From NCBI GenBank assembly GCA_964551985.1, contig CAZKFG010000010.1:1-42346 (forward strand): DNA of 42,346 nucleotides, given 5' to 3'. Shown here piece by piece: positions 33,132-42,139 of the stretch (positions are counted from its first letter, which is position 1; each line of letters opens with the position of its first letter). Source of the DNA: CAZKFG01 sp964551985 (GTDB lineage: Bacteria > Bacillota > Negativicutes > Acidaminococcales > JAISLQ01). The notes under the pieces were generated by a model. It made no database searches and had not been told where the DNA came from. It saw nothing but the letters and a program-made list of their open reading frames with translations. The translations under genes and the position numbers were made by a program.

Positions 33132-34726
33132 CCAGCCAAAACTTCTTGGTAATCCATAAGTTCTTTGCATTTATTTTGTAATGCTATTACTTGATTAGAA
33201 AATCTCTCATCGTCGTCAAGTTTTTCATGCAAAAGATTAGAGAGCATATTTAAAATAGCTTTAAAATCGTTTTGCCTTGCCCTATATGCTAGCATTTCTT
33301 GTGTTCGGTCGATAATTATTTCCACAACGTAGTCTTTACTACCTGTTTTATTTGGAAAATTCAAGGCAAAGATATCAAAAAATCTAAGTCCGTTTGGAGT
33401 AGGCTGTTCTGCAAGACAGTGTTCCATTTTACCTGACTGCATGGTCTTTATAACAGGACAAACAGTACACCTTCCGGAATTCCCAACTATCTCGTGACAA
33501 ATATTACCAATAACAGCATCAGGCTTTAATCCCATATAGTTAAAAAAGTATTCATTAGCAAAACAGACACGCAAGTCATGATCCATAATTACATAGCCCA
33601 CAGGCACATTATTAAAAATTTCTTCTAGCATAACTTCTGGCGCAATGATTGTATTGATATTTTTGTATTCACCAGACGGTATAGGATTGTCTTGCCTTTT
33701 ATGCACACTGCGTGATATAACCGCTTTTTTCTCGTAAGCTTCAACATTTAAATCATGCTTTTCATCAAAACCTTTTATACTCAAAAAAACCTCAACAACT
33801 GCTGGATCAAACTGACTACCTGAATTTTTAACTATTTCATCAACAGCAATCTCGTGTGATAAAGCTTTGCGATAAGAACGTGTTGAAGTCATTGCATCAT
33901 AAGTATCAGCAACAGCAATAATTTTAGCACCAATATCCAATGCTTCACCCTTTAATCCAAAAGGATATCCTCTACCGTCAAAACGTTCGTGGTGATAGCG
34001 AACAATATGTTTAACAACCTCGAAACCTGATAGTGTTTCAATCATTTTGTAAGAATTTTCAGGATGAGCCTTAATCTGATTAAATTCGTCATCATCTAAT
34101 TTAGCAGGTTTATTGATTATGGCATAAGAAATTTTCACCTTACCAATATCGTGCAAGGAGGCTGCAATACTTATGTCAAAAATCTCACGTTCTTCTAGTC
34201 CCATTGCTTCGGCAATTTTCATACTAATTTCGCCTACACGCTTGGAATGCTCTGATGTGTATTTATCTTTAGCTTCTAAAAGAGTTGCCATCATCTCAAA
34301 AATTGAACGAAAAGACTCTTCTTGTTTTTCACGCTCTAGCATCTCTTGAGTACGATTAATCATAATTTCTAAAATAAAATCAGAATTACCGCCTTTGTCT
34401 TTAAACAAAGGAATAGCATAATCATCAATAAACCTGACCATACCGTTTGGCAAAGTATCTTTTCTAGCAATATATTGAACAGTTTTACTAATCATTGCAT
34501 TTTCAACTGCACAGTTACCACAATGTTTGCCACCATTAGATAAGTTGTAGCATTTTTCTCCTAAGACTTCTTGTTTGTCAAAATTTCTAAGTTTCAAAAA
34601 AAAGTCGTTTATATAATGGATACGATAATCTTTGTCCAAAATAATGTAGGCAACAGGCGTGTTTTCAACCAAAAAATTCACCATGTCCGCCTTTGAAATG
34701 TCTTGTAAAAAGTTATCCATCTTCAT
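33125..34726 (-). CDS. PAS - HD-GYP - PAS signalling protein, putative c-di-GMP phosphodiesterase
   Basis: A 533-residue soluble protein: PAS domain (~15-125), HD-GYP domain (~140-310), second PAS domain (~360-480) and a short tail. The HD-GYP core has LHDIGK (His192, Asp193) and HHERFDGRGYP (245-255), the GYP signature of enzymes that hydrolyse c-di-GMP. Both PAS domains carry Cys-x9-Cys-x2-Cys (59, 69, 72 and 410, 420, 423), which may hold a metal or act as a redox switch. The tail after the second PAS resembles the linker and first HD helix, indicating an internal duplication. ATG 34726 or 34720 may be the start; GAGGTGA is upstream. No diguanylate cyclase is in the window. Confidence 0.9.
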   Translation of the reverse strand: MKMDNFLQDISKADMVNFLVENTPVAYIILDKDYRIHYINDFFLKLRNFDKQEVLGEKCYNLSNGGKHCGNCAVENAMISKTVQYIARKDTLPNGMVRFIDDYAIPLFKDKGGNSDFILEIMINRTQEMLEREKQEESFRSIFEMMATLLEAKDKYTSEHSKRVGEISMKIAEAMGLEEREIFDISIAASLHDIGKVKISYAIINKPAKLDDDEFNQIKAHPENSYKMIETLSGFEVVKHIVRYHHERFDGRGYPFGLKGEALDIGAKIIAVADTYDAMTSTRSYRKALSHEIAVDEIVKNSGSQFDPAVVEVFLSIKGFDEKHDLNVEAYEKKAVISRSVHKRQDNPIPSGEYKNINTIIAPEVMLEEIFNNVPVGYVIMDHDLRVCFANEYFFNYMGLKPDAVIGNICHEIVGNSGRCTVCPVIKTMQSGKMEHCLAEQPTPNGLRFFDIFALNFPNKTGSKDYVVEIIIDRTQEMLAYRARQNDFKAILNMLSNLLHEKLDDDERFSNQVIALQNKCKELMDYQEVLAGK

Positions 34727-34743
34727 TTCACCTCAAAAATCAT

Positions 34744-34758
34744 ATGTAATCGTTACAT
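34744..34758. promoter_or_regulatory. Palindrome upstream of the HD-GYP gene
   Basis: ATGTAA-TCG-TTACAT is a perfect 6-bp inverted repeat with a 3-bp centre, 18 bp before the start codon and downstream of the predicted promoter. It could be a regulator site or a small hairpin. Confidence 0.35.
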
Positions 34759-34837
34759 TTTTAAACATCTATGTTAAATAAATTAAAACAAAAAGTATTT
34801 ATTGAAATAATTTATAATTTATTTGTATTTTTGCTTT

Positions 34838-34866
34838 ATTGTAACACTAATTTACTGTATAATCAA
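34838..34866 (-). promoter_or_regulatory. Predicted promoter of the HD-GYP gene
   Basis: Minus-strand -35 TTGATT (34861-34866), 17-bp spacer and -10 TACAAT (34838-34843). This gives an AT-rich leader of about 100 nt with no recognised riboswitch. Confidence 0.5.
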
Positions 34867-34930
34867 TAAAATATTTACCAACAAACATTACTATTTTTAT
34901 GCTTACTTTAAAGACAGCTTTTCTATCTTA

Positions 34931-34964
34931 AACTAAAAACGCCCATTGTTGGGCGTTTTTAGTT
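34931..34964. terminator. Intrinsic terminator of the phn operon
   Basis: AACTAAAAACGCCCA, loop TTGT and its complement form a 15-bp stem whose outer part is A/T runs. It directly follows the phnX stop codon on the minus strand. Confidence 0.88.
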
Positions 34965-35746
34965 TAATTTTCAATTTTATCAATCAAATTACATAGCTCA
35001 CTCATATTTTTAATAACATAATCAGCTCCACTTTTTTGATAAACATTTTCTATTCGAGCACATTCTAGCTCTTTTTCTTTATCGGTTAATTTAGTATATT
35101 CATCTTCACTAAGACCCATTATAGAACTACCTTCTATTACCCCGACAGATAGGATTCCTGCGTTTTGTGCTTCTTTAATATCAGAGATTGTATCACCTAC
35201 TTTAATAGTTGATTTAATATCATCTATTCTTAAAGCTTGTAAGTTTTTAAAAATCATATATGGATATGGTCTGCCATAATTTTCAACAGAGTTGGGCGTA
35301 AACCAAGCATCAGGTTTATAGCCATTTTCTGCTGCTTTTGCCACAACAATCTCCATCATTTTATCAGTGTAACCTGTACTAGAGCCTATTTTTATATCTC
35401 TTTGCCTTAGTTTTGTCACTGTATCTTGTACAAAAGGTTTGACGCTCGCAAAATTGTGCAAAATATCAAAAATCACTGTTTCACTTTTTTGATATACTCT
35501 ATCAACATCGTCGTTATTCCAAACTCTTTTGTGCTCACTTTGCCACTGAGATGCTATAGTGGGCATTTTCATCATTGTATGAATATGATCCCACTTTAAC
35601 ATACCCATCGGTGCACGAACTTGGTCTACTGTAGGATTAATACCAAAACTTTTAAATGCTTCTATGAACGCCTGCACTGGTGCAAAACAACCAAAATCAA
35701 CAGTTGTACCAGCCCAATCAAAAATAACCGCTTGTATTTTTTTCAT
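34964..35746 (-). CDS. phnX: Phosphonoacetaldehyde hydrolase (phosphonatase)
   Basis: A 260-residue HAD-superfamily enzyme that splits the C-P bond of phosphonoacetaldehyde to acetaldehyde and phosphate. The nucleophile is Asp10 in FDWAGTTVDFG, a sequence typical of phosphonatase. The cap-domain Lys that forms a Schiff base should be in MGMLKWDHI, and SSTGYTDKMM and VGDTISDIKEAQNAG are HAD motifs II-IV. It is the last gene of the operon, 12 nt after phnW, with AAAGAGGT upstream, and is followed by a terminator. Confidence 0.95.
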   Translation of the reverse strand: MKKIQAVIFDWAGTTVDFGCFAPVQAFIEAFKSFGINPTVDQVRAPMGMLKWDHIHTMMKMPTIASQWQSEHKRVWNNDDVDRVYQKSETVIFDILHNFASVKPFVQDTVTKLRQRDIKIGSSTGYTDKMMEIVVAKAAENGYKPDAWFTPNSVENYGRPYPYMIFKNLQALRIDDIKSTIKVGDTISDIKEAQNAGILSVGVIEGSSIMGLSEDEYTKLTDKEKELECARIENVYQKSGADYVIKNMSELCNLIDKIEN

Positions 35747-35758
35747 AAAATTACCTCT

Positions 35759-36853
35759 TTATTTAATAGTTTCAAAATATTGTTCAAATATATCGCACAA
35801 TTTTTCCATATCCTCAATATAAATTTCACCGATATTACCTATACGAAAAGTATCTATATCGGTTAATTTTCCAGGATAAATAGCATAGCCTCTTTGTTTT
35901 ATATAAAAATACATTTGATTAAAAGAAAACTTTCTACTTAGCGGGCAAATAAATGTTGTTATTATAGGGCTTTGATGTTCTAAACCTACATAAGATTTAA
36001 TCCCAAGCTTGTTCATTTTCTCAATCAAAAAACGGTTGTTTATAGTATAGCGCTTTTGACGCTCACAAATTCCGCCTTCTGCTTTTAATTCTTGCAATGC
36101 TTGATAAAAAGCTAGTACAACGTGTGTAGGAGAAGTAAATCGCCATTTGCCATCTATATTCATACTTTTATACTGGTCATATAAATCTAAAGAAAGGCTA
36201 TGTGCCTTACCTTTGCACTTTTCCAGTTCACTTTTTTTGCATATGACAAAGGCAAAACCAGGAACCCCTTGAATACATTTATTTGCTGAGCTTATAAGAT
36301 AATCTATCTGTAAAGCATTGGCATCTATTTCAACTCCGCCAAAACTTGACATAGCATCAACAATAAAAGTTTTGCCTGCTATTTTTACCACTTTTGATAT
36401 CGCCAAAATATCATTTAAAATACCCGATGTTGTTTCGCAATGCACCATAGCAACATGTGTTATAGTAAAATCTTGAGATAAAATTTGCTCTACCTCTTTA
36501 GCATCTGGAATTTGGTTATAAGCACAAGAATATGTTGTATAGTCAATTTTGGCAAGCTTGCAAATTTTCACCATACGCTCACTATAAGCACCATTTACCA
36601 AAATAAGCACTTTATCTGTTTTACCAACAGCGCTTATAAGAACAGACTCCACAGCATAGGTTCCGCTTCCTTGTAGTAAAACCGTTGTGTATTTATCTTC
36701 TGATACATGAGCTAAATCTAGCAATTCTTTGCGTATATTTTGTGTTATTATTTTATAATCATCATCCCAAGTACAATGGTCGACAAGCATCTGTTTTTTC
36801 ACTGAATCGCTTGTAGTAAGCGGTCCTGGTGTTAGCAGTTTATAATTAATCAT
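35759..36853 (-). CDS. phnW: 2-aminoethylphosphonate-pyruvate transaminase
   Basis: A 364-residue PLP aminotransferase that converts 2-aminoethylphosphonate and pyruvate to phosphonoacetaldehyde and alanine, making the substrate of PhnX. The N-terminus LLTPGPLTTSDSVKKQML is a family signature and the PLP lysine is in SSANKCIQGVPGF (Lys192). Its placement between the transporter genes and phnX supports the assignment. It starts 18 nt after the binding-protein gene. Confidence 0.95.
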   Translation of the reverse strand: MINYKLLTPGPLTTSDSVKKQMLVDHCTWDDDYKIITQNIRKELLDLAHVSEDKYTTVLLQGSGTYAVESVLISAVGKTDKVLILVNGAYSERMVKICKLAKIDYTTYSCAYNQIPDAKEVEQILSQDFTITHVAMVHCETTSGILNDILAISKVVKIAGKTFIVDAMSSFGGVEIDANALQIDYLISSANKCIQGVPGFAFVICKKSELEKCKGKAHSLSLDLYDQYKSMNIDGKWRFTSPTHVVLAFYQALQELKAEGGICERQKRYTINNRFLIEKMNKLGIKSYVGLEHQSPIITTFICPLSRKFSFNQMYFYIKQRGYAIYPGKLTDIDTFRIGNIGEIYIEDMEKLCDIFEQYFETIK

Positions 36854-36871
36854 TTTTATAACCTTCCAAAA

Positions 36872-37873
36872 CTATTTTTTACTACTTTCTGATAAAGCTT
36901 GATGTTTTTCCAAAAGTTTTACAGTAAGTGGCTCTGCAAAGACTTTGGAGTTTGCCGATAAAGAATTGGCATTTGCTGTTTCCCCTTTGTAAAGTGGTAC
37001 AGGATAATTAATCATCAAATCTTTGCGCCCTTTTTCTACTATGCATTTTACCATCTCCATTGCTAGTGGGTTTGTTTTGTCACCTTTTTCCACAACAGCA
37101 AAAGATTCGGTAAGAGTAAAGTTACCTTCAGTAGGGTCTACAAAATCAATAGGTAGCCCTGCCGCTTTATCAGCAACGGCTTGATGACGAAGACCAAAAC
37201 CTATAGCTACCTCACCTGCACGGACTTTTTTTATAGGTGCAGAACCGGATTTTTCTAGATGCGCTCCTGCATTTTTGTACATATCAATTAAAACACTTTT
37301 TGCACCATCTTCTCCATAAGCACTTACAAGTGCCTGAACCATCAACCACGCAGTAGAAGAAGCTTTAATATCTGCAACTGAAATACTATTTGCATATTCC
37401 GATTTAGCTAAATCTTTTATTGAAACAGGTCTTTTTAAATTTTTCTCTTCAAGCACTTTTGTATTGACAAAAATTGCTCCTTGGTTTCCTATAAATGGAA
37501 CATAAAAATCAGAAAAAGTTTCTATTGTATTTAAAGGGAAAGTTATTTTTTTGAACATTTTTTGAGCTCTTTGGGCAGTATCTAAATAATATGAACTTAT
37601 TGTTATAACATCTGCTTCAATATTTTTACCTTCAGCAAAAATCCTCCCGCCCAGTTCTGAAGTGCCAAAACTTTGAATGATGTATTTTCCTTTATAGCCA
37701 TTGGCATCCAAAGTTTTTTGCATTGACATAACAGCTTCTTTATCTGAATTTGAATAAATAATTACTTGCTTTTGTTCTTTATTGGTATCACTACTACCGC
37801 AACCTACTAAAAAACTTGCACAAAGCATTATTGCGCATACACAAACTAAAACAGATCTTACCTTTTTTTTCAT
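36872..37873 (-). CDS. phnS: 2-aminoethylphosphonate ABC transporter substrate-binding lipoprotein
   Basis: A 333-residue extracytoplasmic binding protein with a lipoprotein signal (ASFLVGC, lipid-modified Cys25). The fold is that of the iron(III)/2-AEP group of type II binding proteins: VIIYSNSDKEAVMSM at the start of the mature part and the later GAIFVNTKVL. Alone it could be mistaken for an iron-binding protein, but the operon with phnW and phnX indicates 2-aminoethylphosphonate. It lies 15 nt after the permease gene. Confidence 0.88.
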   Translation of the reverse strand: MKKKVRSVLVCVCAIMLCASFLVGCGSSDTNKEQKQVIIYSNSDKEAVMSMQKTLDANGYKGKYIIQSFGTSELGGRIFAEGKNIEADVITISSYYLDTAQRAQKMFKKITFPLNTIETFSDFYVPFIGNQGAIFVNTKVLEEKNLKRPVSIKDLAKSEYANSISVADIKASSTAWLMVQALVSAYGEDGAKSVLIDMYKNAGAHLEKSGSAPIKKVRAGEVAIGFGLRHQAVADKAAGLPIDFVDPTEGNFTLTESFAVVEKGDKTNPLAMEMVKCIVEKGRKDLMINYPVPLYKGETANANSLSANSKVFAEPLTVKLLEKHQALSESSKK

Positions 37874-37888
37874 TTACTAAAACTCCTC

Positions 37889-39523
37889 TTAATTATTTTT
37901 TAATCTTCTATTTAATAGGATATTCAAAATAATTTTTACCAATAAGTTTGTAAACAAGATGGATATAGACAATACAAAAATCTCATTAAAACTGGCAAAA
38001 TATTGAAGCTCCTTAATTTTTGCGGTAATTACCATAGTTTTTGTCCCCGCAATAAAAATTACAGCACTAATTGTGACCATGGCATTTATAAAATAATAGC
38101 CAAAAACCGCTACAATAGTTGAAATAACATTTGGTGTAATAATACGAGCTACAACCTTTAACCAACTATCACCCATTAGCCTAGCTGTCGTTTCCCAAGA
38201 TGAGTTTAATTTTTCTAAACTATTTTTCATCATCAAATATGGCGAAGAGAAAAAGTGAATAATATTACAAACAATAATAATTAAAAAAGTGTTTTGGATA
38301 GGTGTGCCTTTAAAAACCAGCAAGTAAGCAACACCTAAAACCATACCTGGAATTATATTACAAAAAATGCCTACCGCATCTAAAAATTTGCTATATCGTT
38401 TACTCAACCCGTCTCTTGCAGAAATTAATGCTGACACATAAACAACTAAAGTGCCAAATATTGCAGATAATAACGCCACAAATAAAGAGTTTAAATACAC
38501 TCTAACTAAATTGCCATCTTTTAAAATAGCTATAAAATGCCTAAAAGAAAAATTCAGCCTATAAGGCCACTGTTCTACACAAGGGACAACAAAAATTACT
38601 GCAAAAATAGACAACATAATAAAAAGTATTAATATTGAAAATCCGCCACAGCAAAAATCTCTTAGTTTATTTGTTGCCAGTTCAATATTAGAGATTTTAT
38701 TATATCTAATATTGTATTTTTCCAAATAAATCATAAGGACAATGCTTACAACTGAAGGTAACAACATAATAATCGCCACCACAGAGCCTGTGTTAAAATT
38801 CGGCAAACTGCCAAGCATTTCATCATAGAGCATATTAGCAACTAAATCTAAATTACCGCCAACAGAAGCTGGAATTCCATAGTCAGTAAAACTTAGAGTA
38901 AAACTCTGAATAAAAGAGGCTGCAAAAGTTCCTAATAGCGGAGTTATAATTGTAACAACAAAATTTTTTAAAGCAGAATCGCCCATAGCACGAGATACAA
39001 TCATAAACTTTTTGTCAATGTAACCCATGGTATTATCTATAAGCAAAAAAGATATTGGCAAAGTATAAATAATATAACCTATCAACAAGCCATTTAAACC
39101 GTAAATGTTAAACAGCTGCTCACCAAAAAACATTGTCAAAAGACCTTGCTTCCCAAAAGAATAGATCATAGCAAAACCATAAGTTATTGTTGGTAGTAAC
39201 ATAGGCAAAACGGTCAAAAGTCGTATCATTTTTTTAAATAAATTGCTGATATTTGTGTAATTAACTGTGTAAGCAAGAAAAAAAGCTAAAAGTGTTGTTA
39301 TAATAGCACTCAAATAAGATATATCTACGCTATTAAAAAATGCTAGCCCAAGTTTGCTTTGCGCCCACAACTGTAAATAAAAATTTATTGATAATCCTTG
39401 ATTGCTATCAATTGATTTTACAAAAATACTAAATATTGGCAAAAACAAAAAAATAGCAAACAAAAATGCAATAAAAAAGAATATAGTCTTTTGTAACCTA
39501 ATAAAACTATTTTTATTATTCAT
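37889..39523 (-). CDS. 2-aminoethylphosphonate ABC transporter permease, fused double unit
   Basis: A 544-residue inner-membrane protein holding two six-helix permease units in one chain, each with a coupling loop for the ATPase: SRAMGDSALKNFVVTIITPL in the first half and TARLMGDSWLKVVARIITP in the second. The 2-AEP and Fe(III) permease families commonly have this fused form, so one gene replaces phnU and phnV. It begins 3 nt after the ATPase gene. Confidence 0.9.
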   Translation of the reverse strand: MNNKNSFIRLQKTIFFFIAFLFAIFLFLPIFSIFVKSIDSNQGLSINFYLQLWAQSKLGLAFFNSVDISYLSAIITTLLAFFLAYTVNYTNISNLFKKMIRLLTVLPMLLPTITYGFAMIYSFGKQGLLTMFFGEQLFNIYGLNGLLIGYIIYTLPISFLLIDNTMGYIDKKFMIVSRAMGDSALKNFVVTIITPLLGTFAASFIQSFTLSFTDYGIPASVGGNLDLVANMLYDEMLGSLPNFNTGSVVAIIMLLPSVVSIVLMIYLEKYNIRYNKISNIELATNKLRDFCCGGFSILILFIMLSIFAVIFVVPCVEQWPYRLNFSFRHFIAILKDGNLVRVYLNSLFVALLSAIFGTLVVYVSALISARDGLSKRYSKFLDAVGIFCNIIPGMVLGVAYLLVFKGTPIQNTFLIIIVCNIIHFFSSPYLMMKNSLEKLNSSWETTARLMGDSWLKVVARIITPNVISTIVAVFGYYFINAMVTISAVIFIAGTKTMVITAKIKELQYFASFNEIFVLSISILFTNLLVKIILNILLNRRLKNN

Positions 39524-39526
39524 CTA

Positions 39527-40306
39527 TTACTCCGCCGACAAATTTATTGGAGTAAGATTACTACAAGTACTAAAAAGCGCTAAAATGTTATCTCGCTTTA
39601 TCTCCAATTGCTGCAAAATAAATTCTCTTACAAAATCTTCTTTAGGAAAATGTATTATCTCTTGCGGTTTAGCATATTGCATAATCTTGCCCTTATTAAT
39701 TATCAAAACCTTATCAGAAATACTCAAAGCCTCCTCAGGATCATGGGTAACAATAATTGTTGTCAAATTAAACTCTTTAGCAATAGTTTTTATGCGCTCT
39801 TTAATAGACTCTTTAATAATGCCATCTAAAGCGCTTAGCGGTTCATCTAACAACAAAATTTTAGGTTTCATAACAAGAGTGCGAGCCAATGCTACCCGCT
39901 GTTTTTGACCACCAGATAGTTGTTCAATACTTTTATTTATATGCTCTTTTAAACCAAGCAAAGATATCAATTCTTCAACTTCTTTTAATGTTGAAATATT
40001 TGGCTTGTTACGCAAACCATAAGTAATGTTTTTGTAAGCATTTAAATTAGGAAACAAAGCATAGTCTTGAAATACAATATTAAAACCTCTATTTTCCATT
40101 ACAACATCAGTAATATCTTGACCATCAAACTCAATTTTTCCACTATCACTTTTAACAATACCTAAAATAATATTCAATAATGTAGTTTTTCCGCTGCCTG
40201 ATGAACCTAAAATAGAAACAATCTCGCCATTTTCAATACTTAAATTTATTTCATCTAAAACCGCAATTCCATCATAACTTTTTTTTATATTCTCAAGCTT
40301 TAACAT
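39527..40306 (-). CDS. phnT: 2-aminoethylphosphonate ABC transporter ATP-binding protein
   Basis: A 259-residue ABC ATPase with Walker A GSSGSGKTT (34-42), signature LSGGQKQRVALARTL and Walker B ILLLDEP followed by SALD. It energises uptake through the fused permease. The C-terminal ~40 residues are short compared with the TOBE-bearing CysA/PotA type. It is the first gene of the operon, with TTAGGAGAC before the ATG, so the order is ATPase, permease, binding protein, phnW, phnX. Confidence 0.92.
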   Translation of the reverse strand: MLKLENIKKSYDGIAVLDEINLSIENGEIVSILGSSGSGKTTLLNIILGIVKSDSGKIEFDGQDITDVVMENRGFNIVFQDYALFPNLNAYKNITYGLRNKPNISTLKEVEELISLLGLKEHINKSIEQLSGGQKQRVALARTLVMKPKILLLDEPLSALDGIIKESIKERIKTIAKEFNLTTIIVTHDPEEALSISDKVLIINKGKIMQYAKPQEIIHFPKEDFVREFILQQLEIKRDNILALFSTCSNLTPINLSAE

Positions 40307-40355
40307 ATTCTGTCTCCTAACATATAACTTTTTGTTTATATCTTATCAACTCATC

Positions 40356-40365
40356 TTGTATACAA
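40356..40365. promoter_or_regulatory. Palindrome upstream of the phn operon
   Basis: TTGTATACAA is a perfect 10-bp palindrome about 50 bp before the phnT start. The half-site GTATAC resembles the sites of GntR/HutC-type repressors, which include phosphonate regulators, but no such gene is in the window. The rest of 40307-40517 is AT-rich; I found several weak promoter matches there and no riboswitch. Confidence 0.3.
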
Positions 40366-40517
40366 CTATCACAATAATGCTATTTTTAGGTAAAAATTAA
40401 GTAAACTATAAAAAAGACACACTATTAAATGATAATTTCAAATTATTAGTAAACAACTTCATATAGCAACCTTATTCCATTTTCGAGAAAAAACAACAGT
40501 AAATATTAGGTAAATTA

Positions 40518-40555
40518 CAAAAACCCGTAACCATTAAAATGGTTACGGGTTTTTA
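40518..40555 (-). terminator. Intrinsic terminator after the fumarase genes
   Basis: AAACCCGTAACCAT, a 4-nt loop and its complement make a 14-bp stem followed on the minus strand by a T-run. It lies 16 nt after the beta-subunit stop and separates this operon from phn. Confidence 0.92.
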
Positions 40556-40570
40556 TTCAATTTATAAAAC

Positions 40571-41155
40571 CTACTTATAAATTTGTGCAAGCTTAGAAAG
40601 TGCTTGTTTTTCTACATCTTGATAACGGCTATTACCATGACTATCCATAGTAACAACAAATGGTCCCATTTTTTCCACATCCATAGCCCACATTGCCTCA
40701 GGCATGCCTTTTTCTAGCCAATTACAACCCAATATTTTTTTAACACCTGCTGCCAGTTGTACAGCACAACCTGGTGCCGCTTGCAAATACACTTGTTTAT
40801 ACTTAGCATAAGCATCTAGACTATCTTGTGCCATACCGCCTTTACCAATTATTAATTTTACGCCCATCTCTCCAACCATCTTAGCATAAGGCTCCATACG
40901 TATGCTAGTTGTCGGACCAATTACAACCATCTCCCAGCCATCGTCATTTTTTCGCACAACAGGACCTGCATGAAAAATAGCCTTACCTTTGACATCGTGC
41001 GGCAATGGTTTGTTGGCTGCAAGCAGGTTTTTAAATTCTAAATGTGCCATGTCTCTTGCGGTATAAAGTTCACCTGTTAAGTAAACGACATCCCCTACCT
41101 GCAAAGCTTGCGTTTGGGCATCGTCAATTGGTAAATTCAAATTATAAACAGCCAT
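40571..41155 (-). CDS. Class I fumarate hydratase (or tartrate dehydratase), beta subunit
   Basis: A 194-residue subunit matching the C-terminal half of class I iron-sulfur fumarases. Recognisable are VGDVVYLTGELYTARDMAH, the GPTTSIRMEPYAKMVG loop and IIGKGGM. With the alpha subunit it interconverts fumarate and malate using a [4Fe-4S] cluster; tartrate dehydratase is the closest alternative. I start at ATG 41155 (MAVYNLNLPIDD), one base after the alpha stop, with AAGGAGGG in the alpha 3' end as ribosome site. The longer upstream frame has no such support. Confidence 0.9.
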   Translation of the reverse strand: MAVYNLNLPIDDAQTQALQVGDVVYLTGELYTARDMAHLEFKNLLAANKPLPHDVKGKAIFHAGPVVRKNDDGWEMVVIGPTTSIRMEPYAKMVGEMGVKLIIGKGGMAQDSLDAYAKYKQVYLQAAPGCAVQLAAGVKKILGCNWLEKGMPEAMWAMDVEKMGPFVVTMDSHGNSRYQDVEKQALSKLAQIYK

Positions 41156-41156
41156 A

Positions 41157-42050
41157 TCATTTACCCTCCTTAAACAAGTATTCACGGTGACCATCAGGAT
41201 AAAAACGTACGCCAAAGCGCCTTGCTACCCAACAATGGAAATTAATCGTCACAGGGCAAATAGCAGTATGTGTTGCTGCCATACCGATTTTAACTGCAAG
41301 AGTACTTGTATCGCCACCAATACCGGCAGGTCCTATGCCTAATTTATTAATATTTTCCAACAGCTCTTGCTCTAGTTCTGCCAATTGCCTATCAGAATTA
41401 GTGTCCCGCCAATCTCTTGTGCTTATAGCTTCACGGCTTAATTTAGCAGAAATATCCATCTGCCCACCGATGCCAATACCAATACCAGAAGGTGGACAAG
41501 GTTTTCCACCTGCGCTAATAACCGTCTCTAACACCAACTTTTTAAGTCCAACAAGTTTTTCTCCTAATGTAGCTGGCGTAAGTATCTTAGAGATGTTACC
41601 AAGCTCTGCACCACAGCCTTTAGCACTCATAATCACTTCTAAATATTCTTGACCCTTGCGATATTGAAGTTCAAAGTTAGGAATTCCTTGACCAGAACTA
41701 TCGCCACTATTATGCCGTGTCAAAGGATGAACAATACTAGGACGAATATACCCTTTTTTAGTACATTCAACAACTGCCTTAGGAATAAAATCAGTTAAAT
41801 CTGCCAAATCTGCTCCATCGCCAAACCTCACCCAAATTGTTGGTAGACCAGGCGATTGACAAACAGGTTTGTCAAGTGCTCCCGCTTGTGCCACATTTTC
41901 GACCATCGTCTCAAGCATAGCCTTAGCTCCCGCATTTGTCTCTTGGCTTAGGCGCTGGTTCATTATACAAAGCACATCTTCTGATATACTTGTACACGCA
42001 CCGTGCACTAAACCCAAAATCTCCTCATAAGTAATACCATATTTGTTCAC
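41157..42050 (-). CDS. Class I fumarate hydratase (or tartrate dehydratase), alpha subunit
   Basis: A 297-residue subunit matching the N-terminal half of class I fumarases. Candidate cluster cysteines are in PVCQSPGLPTIWVRFG (Cys64), AKGCGAELGN and GGKPCPPSGIGIGIGG. Two-gene class I enzymes are common in anaerobic bacteria and archaea, where they serve reductive succinate formation or the TCA cycle. Tartrate dehydratase has the same architecture and cannot be excluded. The start is GTG 42050 behind AAGGGGGG; the frame continues upstream through promoter sequence. Confidence 0.9.
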   Translation of the reverse strand: MNKYGITYEEILGLVHGACTSISEDVLCIMNQRLSQETNAGAKAMLETMVENVAQAGALDKPVCQSPGLPTIWVRFGDGADLADLTDFIPKAVVECTKKGYIRPSIVHPLTRHNSGDSSGQGIPNFELQYRKGQEYLEVIMSAKGCGAELGNISKILTPATLGEKLVGLKKLVLETVISAGGKPCPPSGIGIGIGGQMDISAKLSREAISTRDWRDTNSDRQLAELEQELLENINKLGIGPAGIGGDTSTLAVKIGMAATHTAICPVTINFHCWVARRFGVRFYPDGHREYLFKEGK

Positions 42051-42110
42051 TAAAAATCCCCCCTTATCACTTTTCAAATATATCAAACATATTTCTAATT
42101 TTATTGTAAC

Positions 42111-42139
42111 ATAATATATGTAAAATTCATATTTGTTAA
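42111..42139 (-). promoter_or_regulatory. Predicted promoter of the fumarase operon
   Basis: Minus-strand -35 TTAACA (42134-42139), 17-bp spacer and -10 TATTAT (42111-42116), about 60 bp before the alpha start. Confidence 0.5.

Noticed and set aside
34727..34930. c-di-GMP riboswitch upstream of the HD-GYP gene
   Set aside because: The leader is almost pure A/T with no GC-rich three-way junction or conserved riboswitch motifs; only a short palindrome is seen.
39402..39908. 168-residue plus-strand frame opposite the phn ATPase and permease
   Set aside because: It runs antisense across two well-supported genes and has no ribosome site or recognisable domain.
36872..40306. Iron(III) ABC transporter
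   Set aside because: The binding protein and fused permease resemble Fe(III) systems, but the operon continues into phnW and phnX, which points to 2-aminoethylphosphonate.
40439..40495. 18-codon minus-strand leader peptide before the phn operon
   Set aside because: An ATG after a weak AAGG opens a very short frame, but it has no codon bias of regulatory meaning and no attenuator hairpin follows before phnT.
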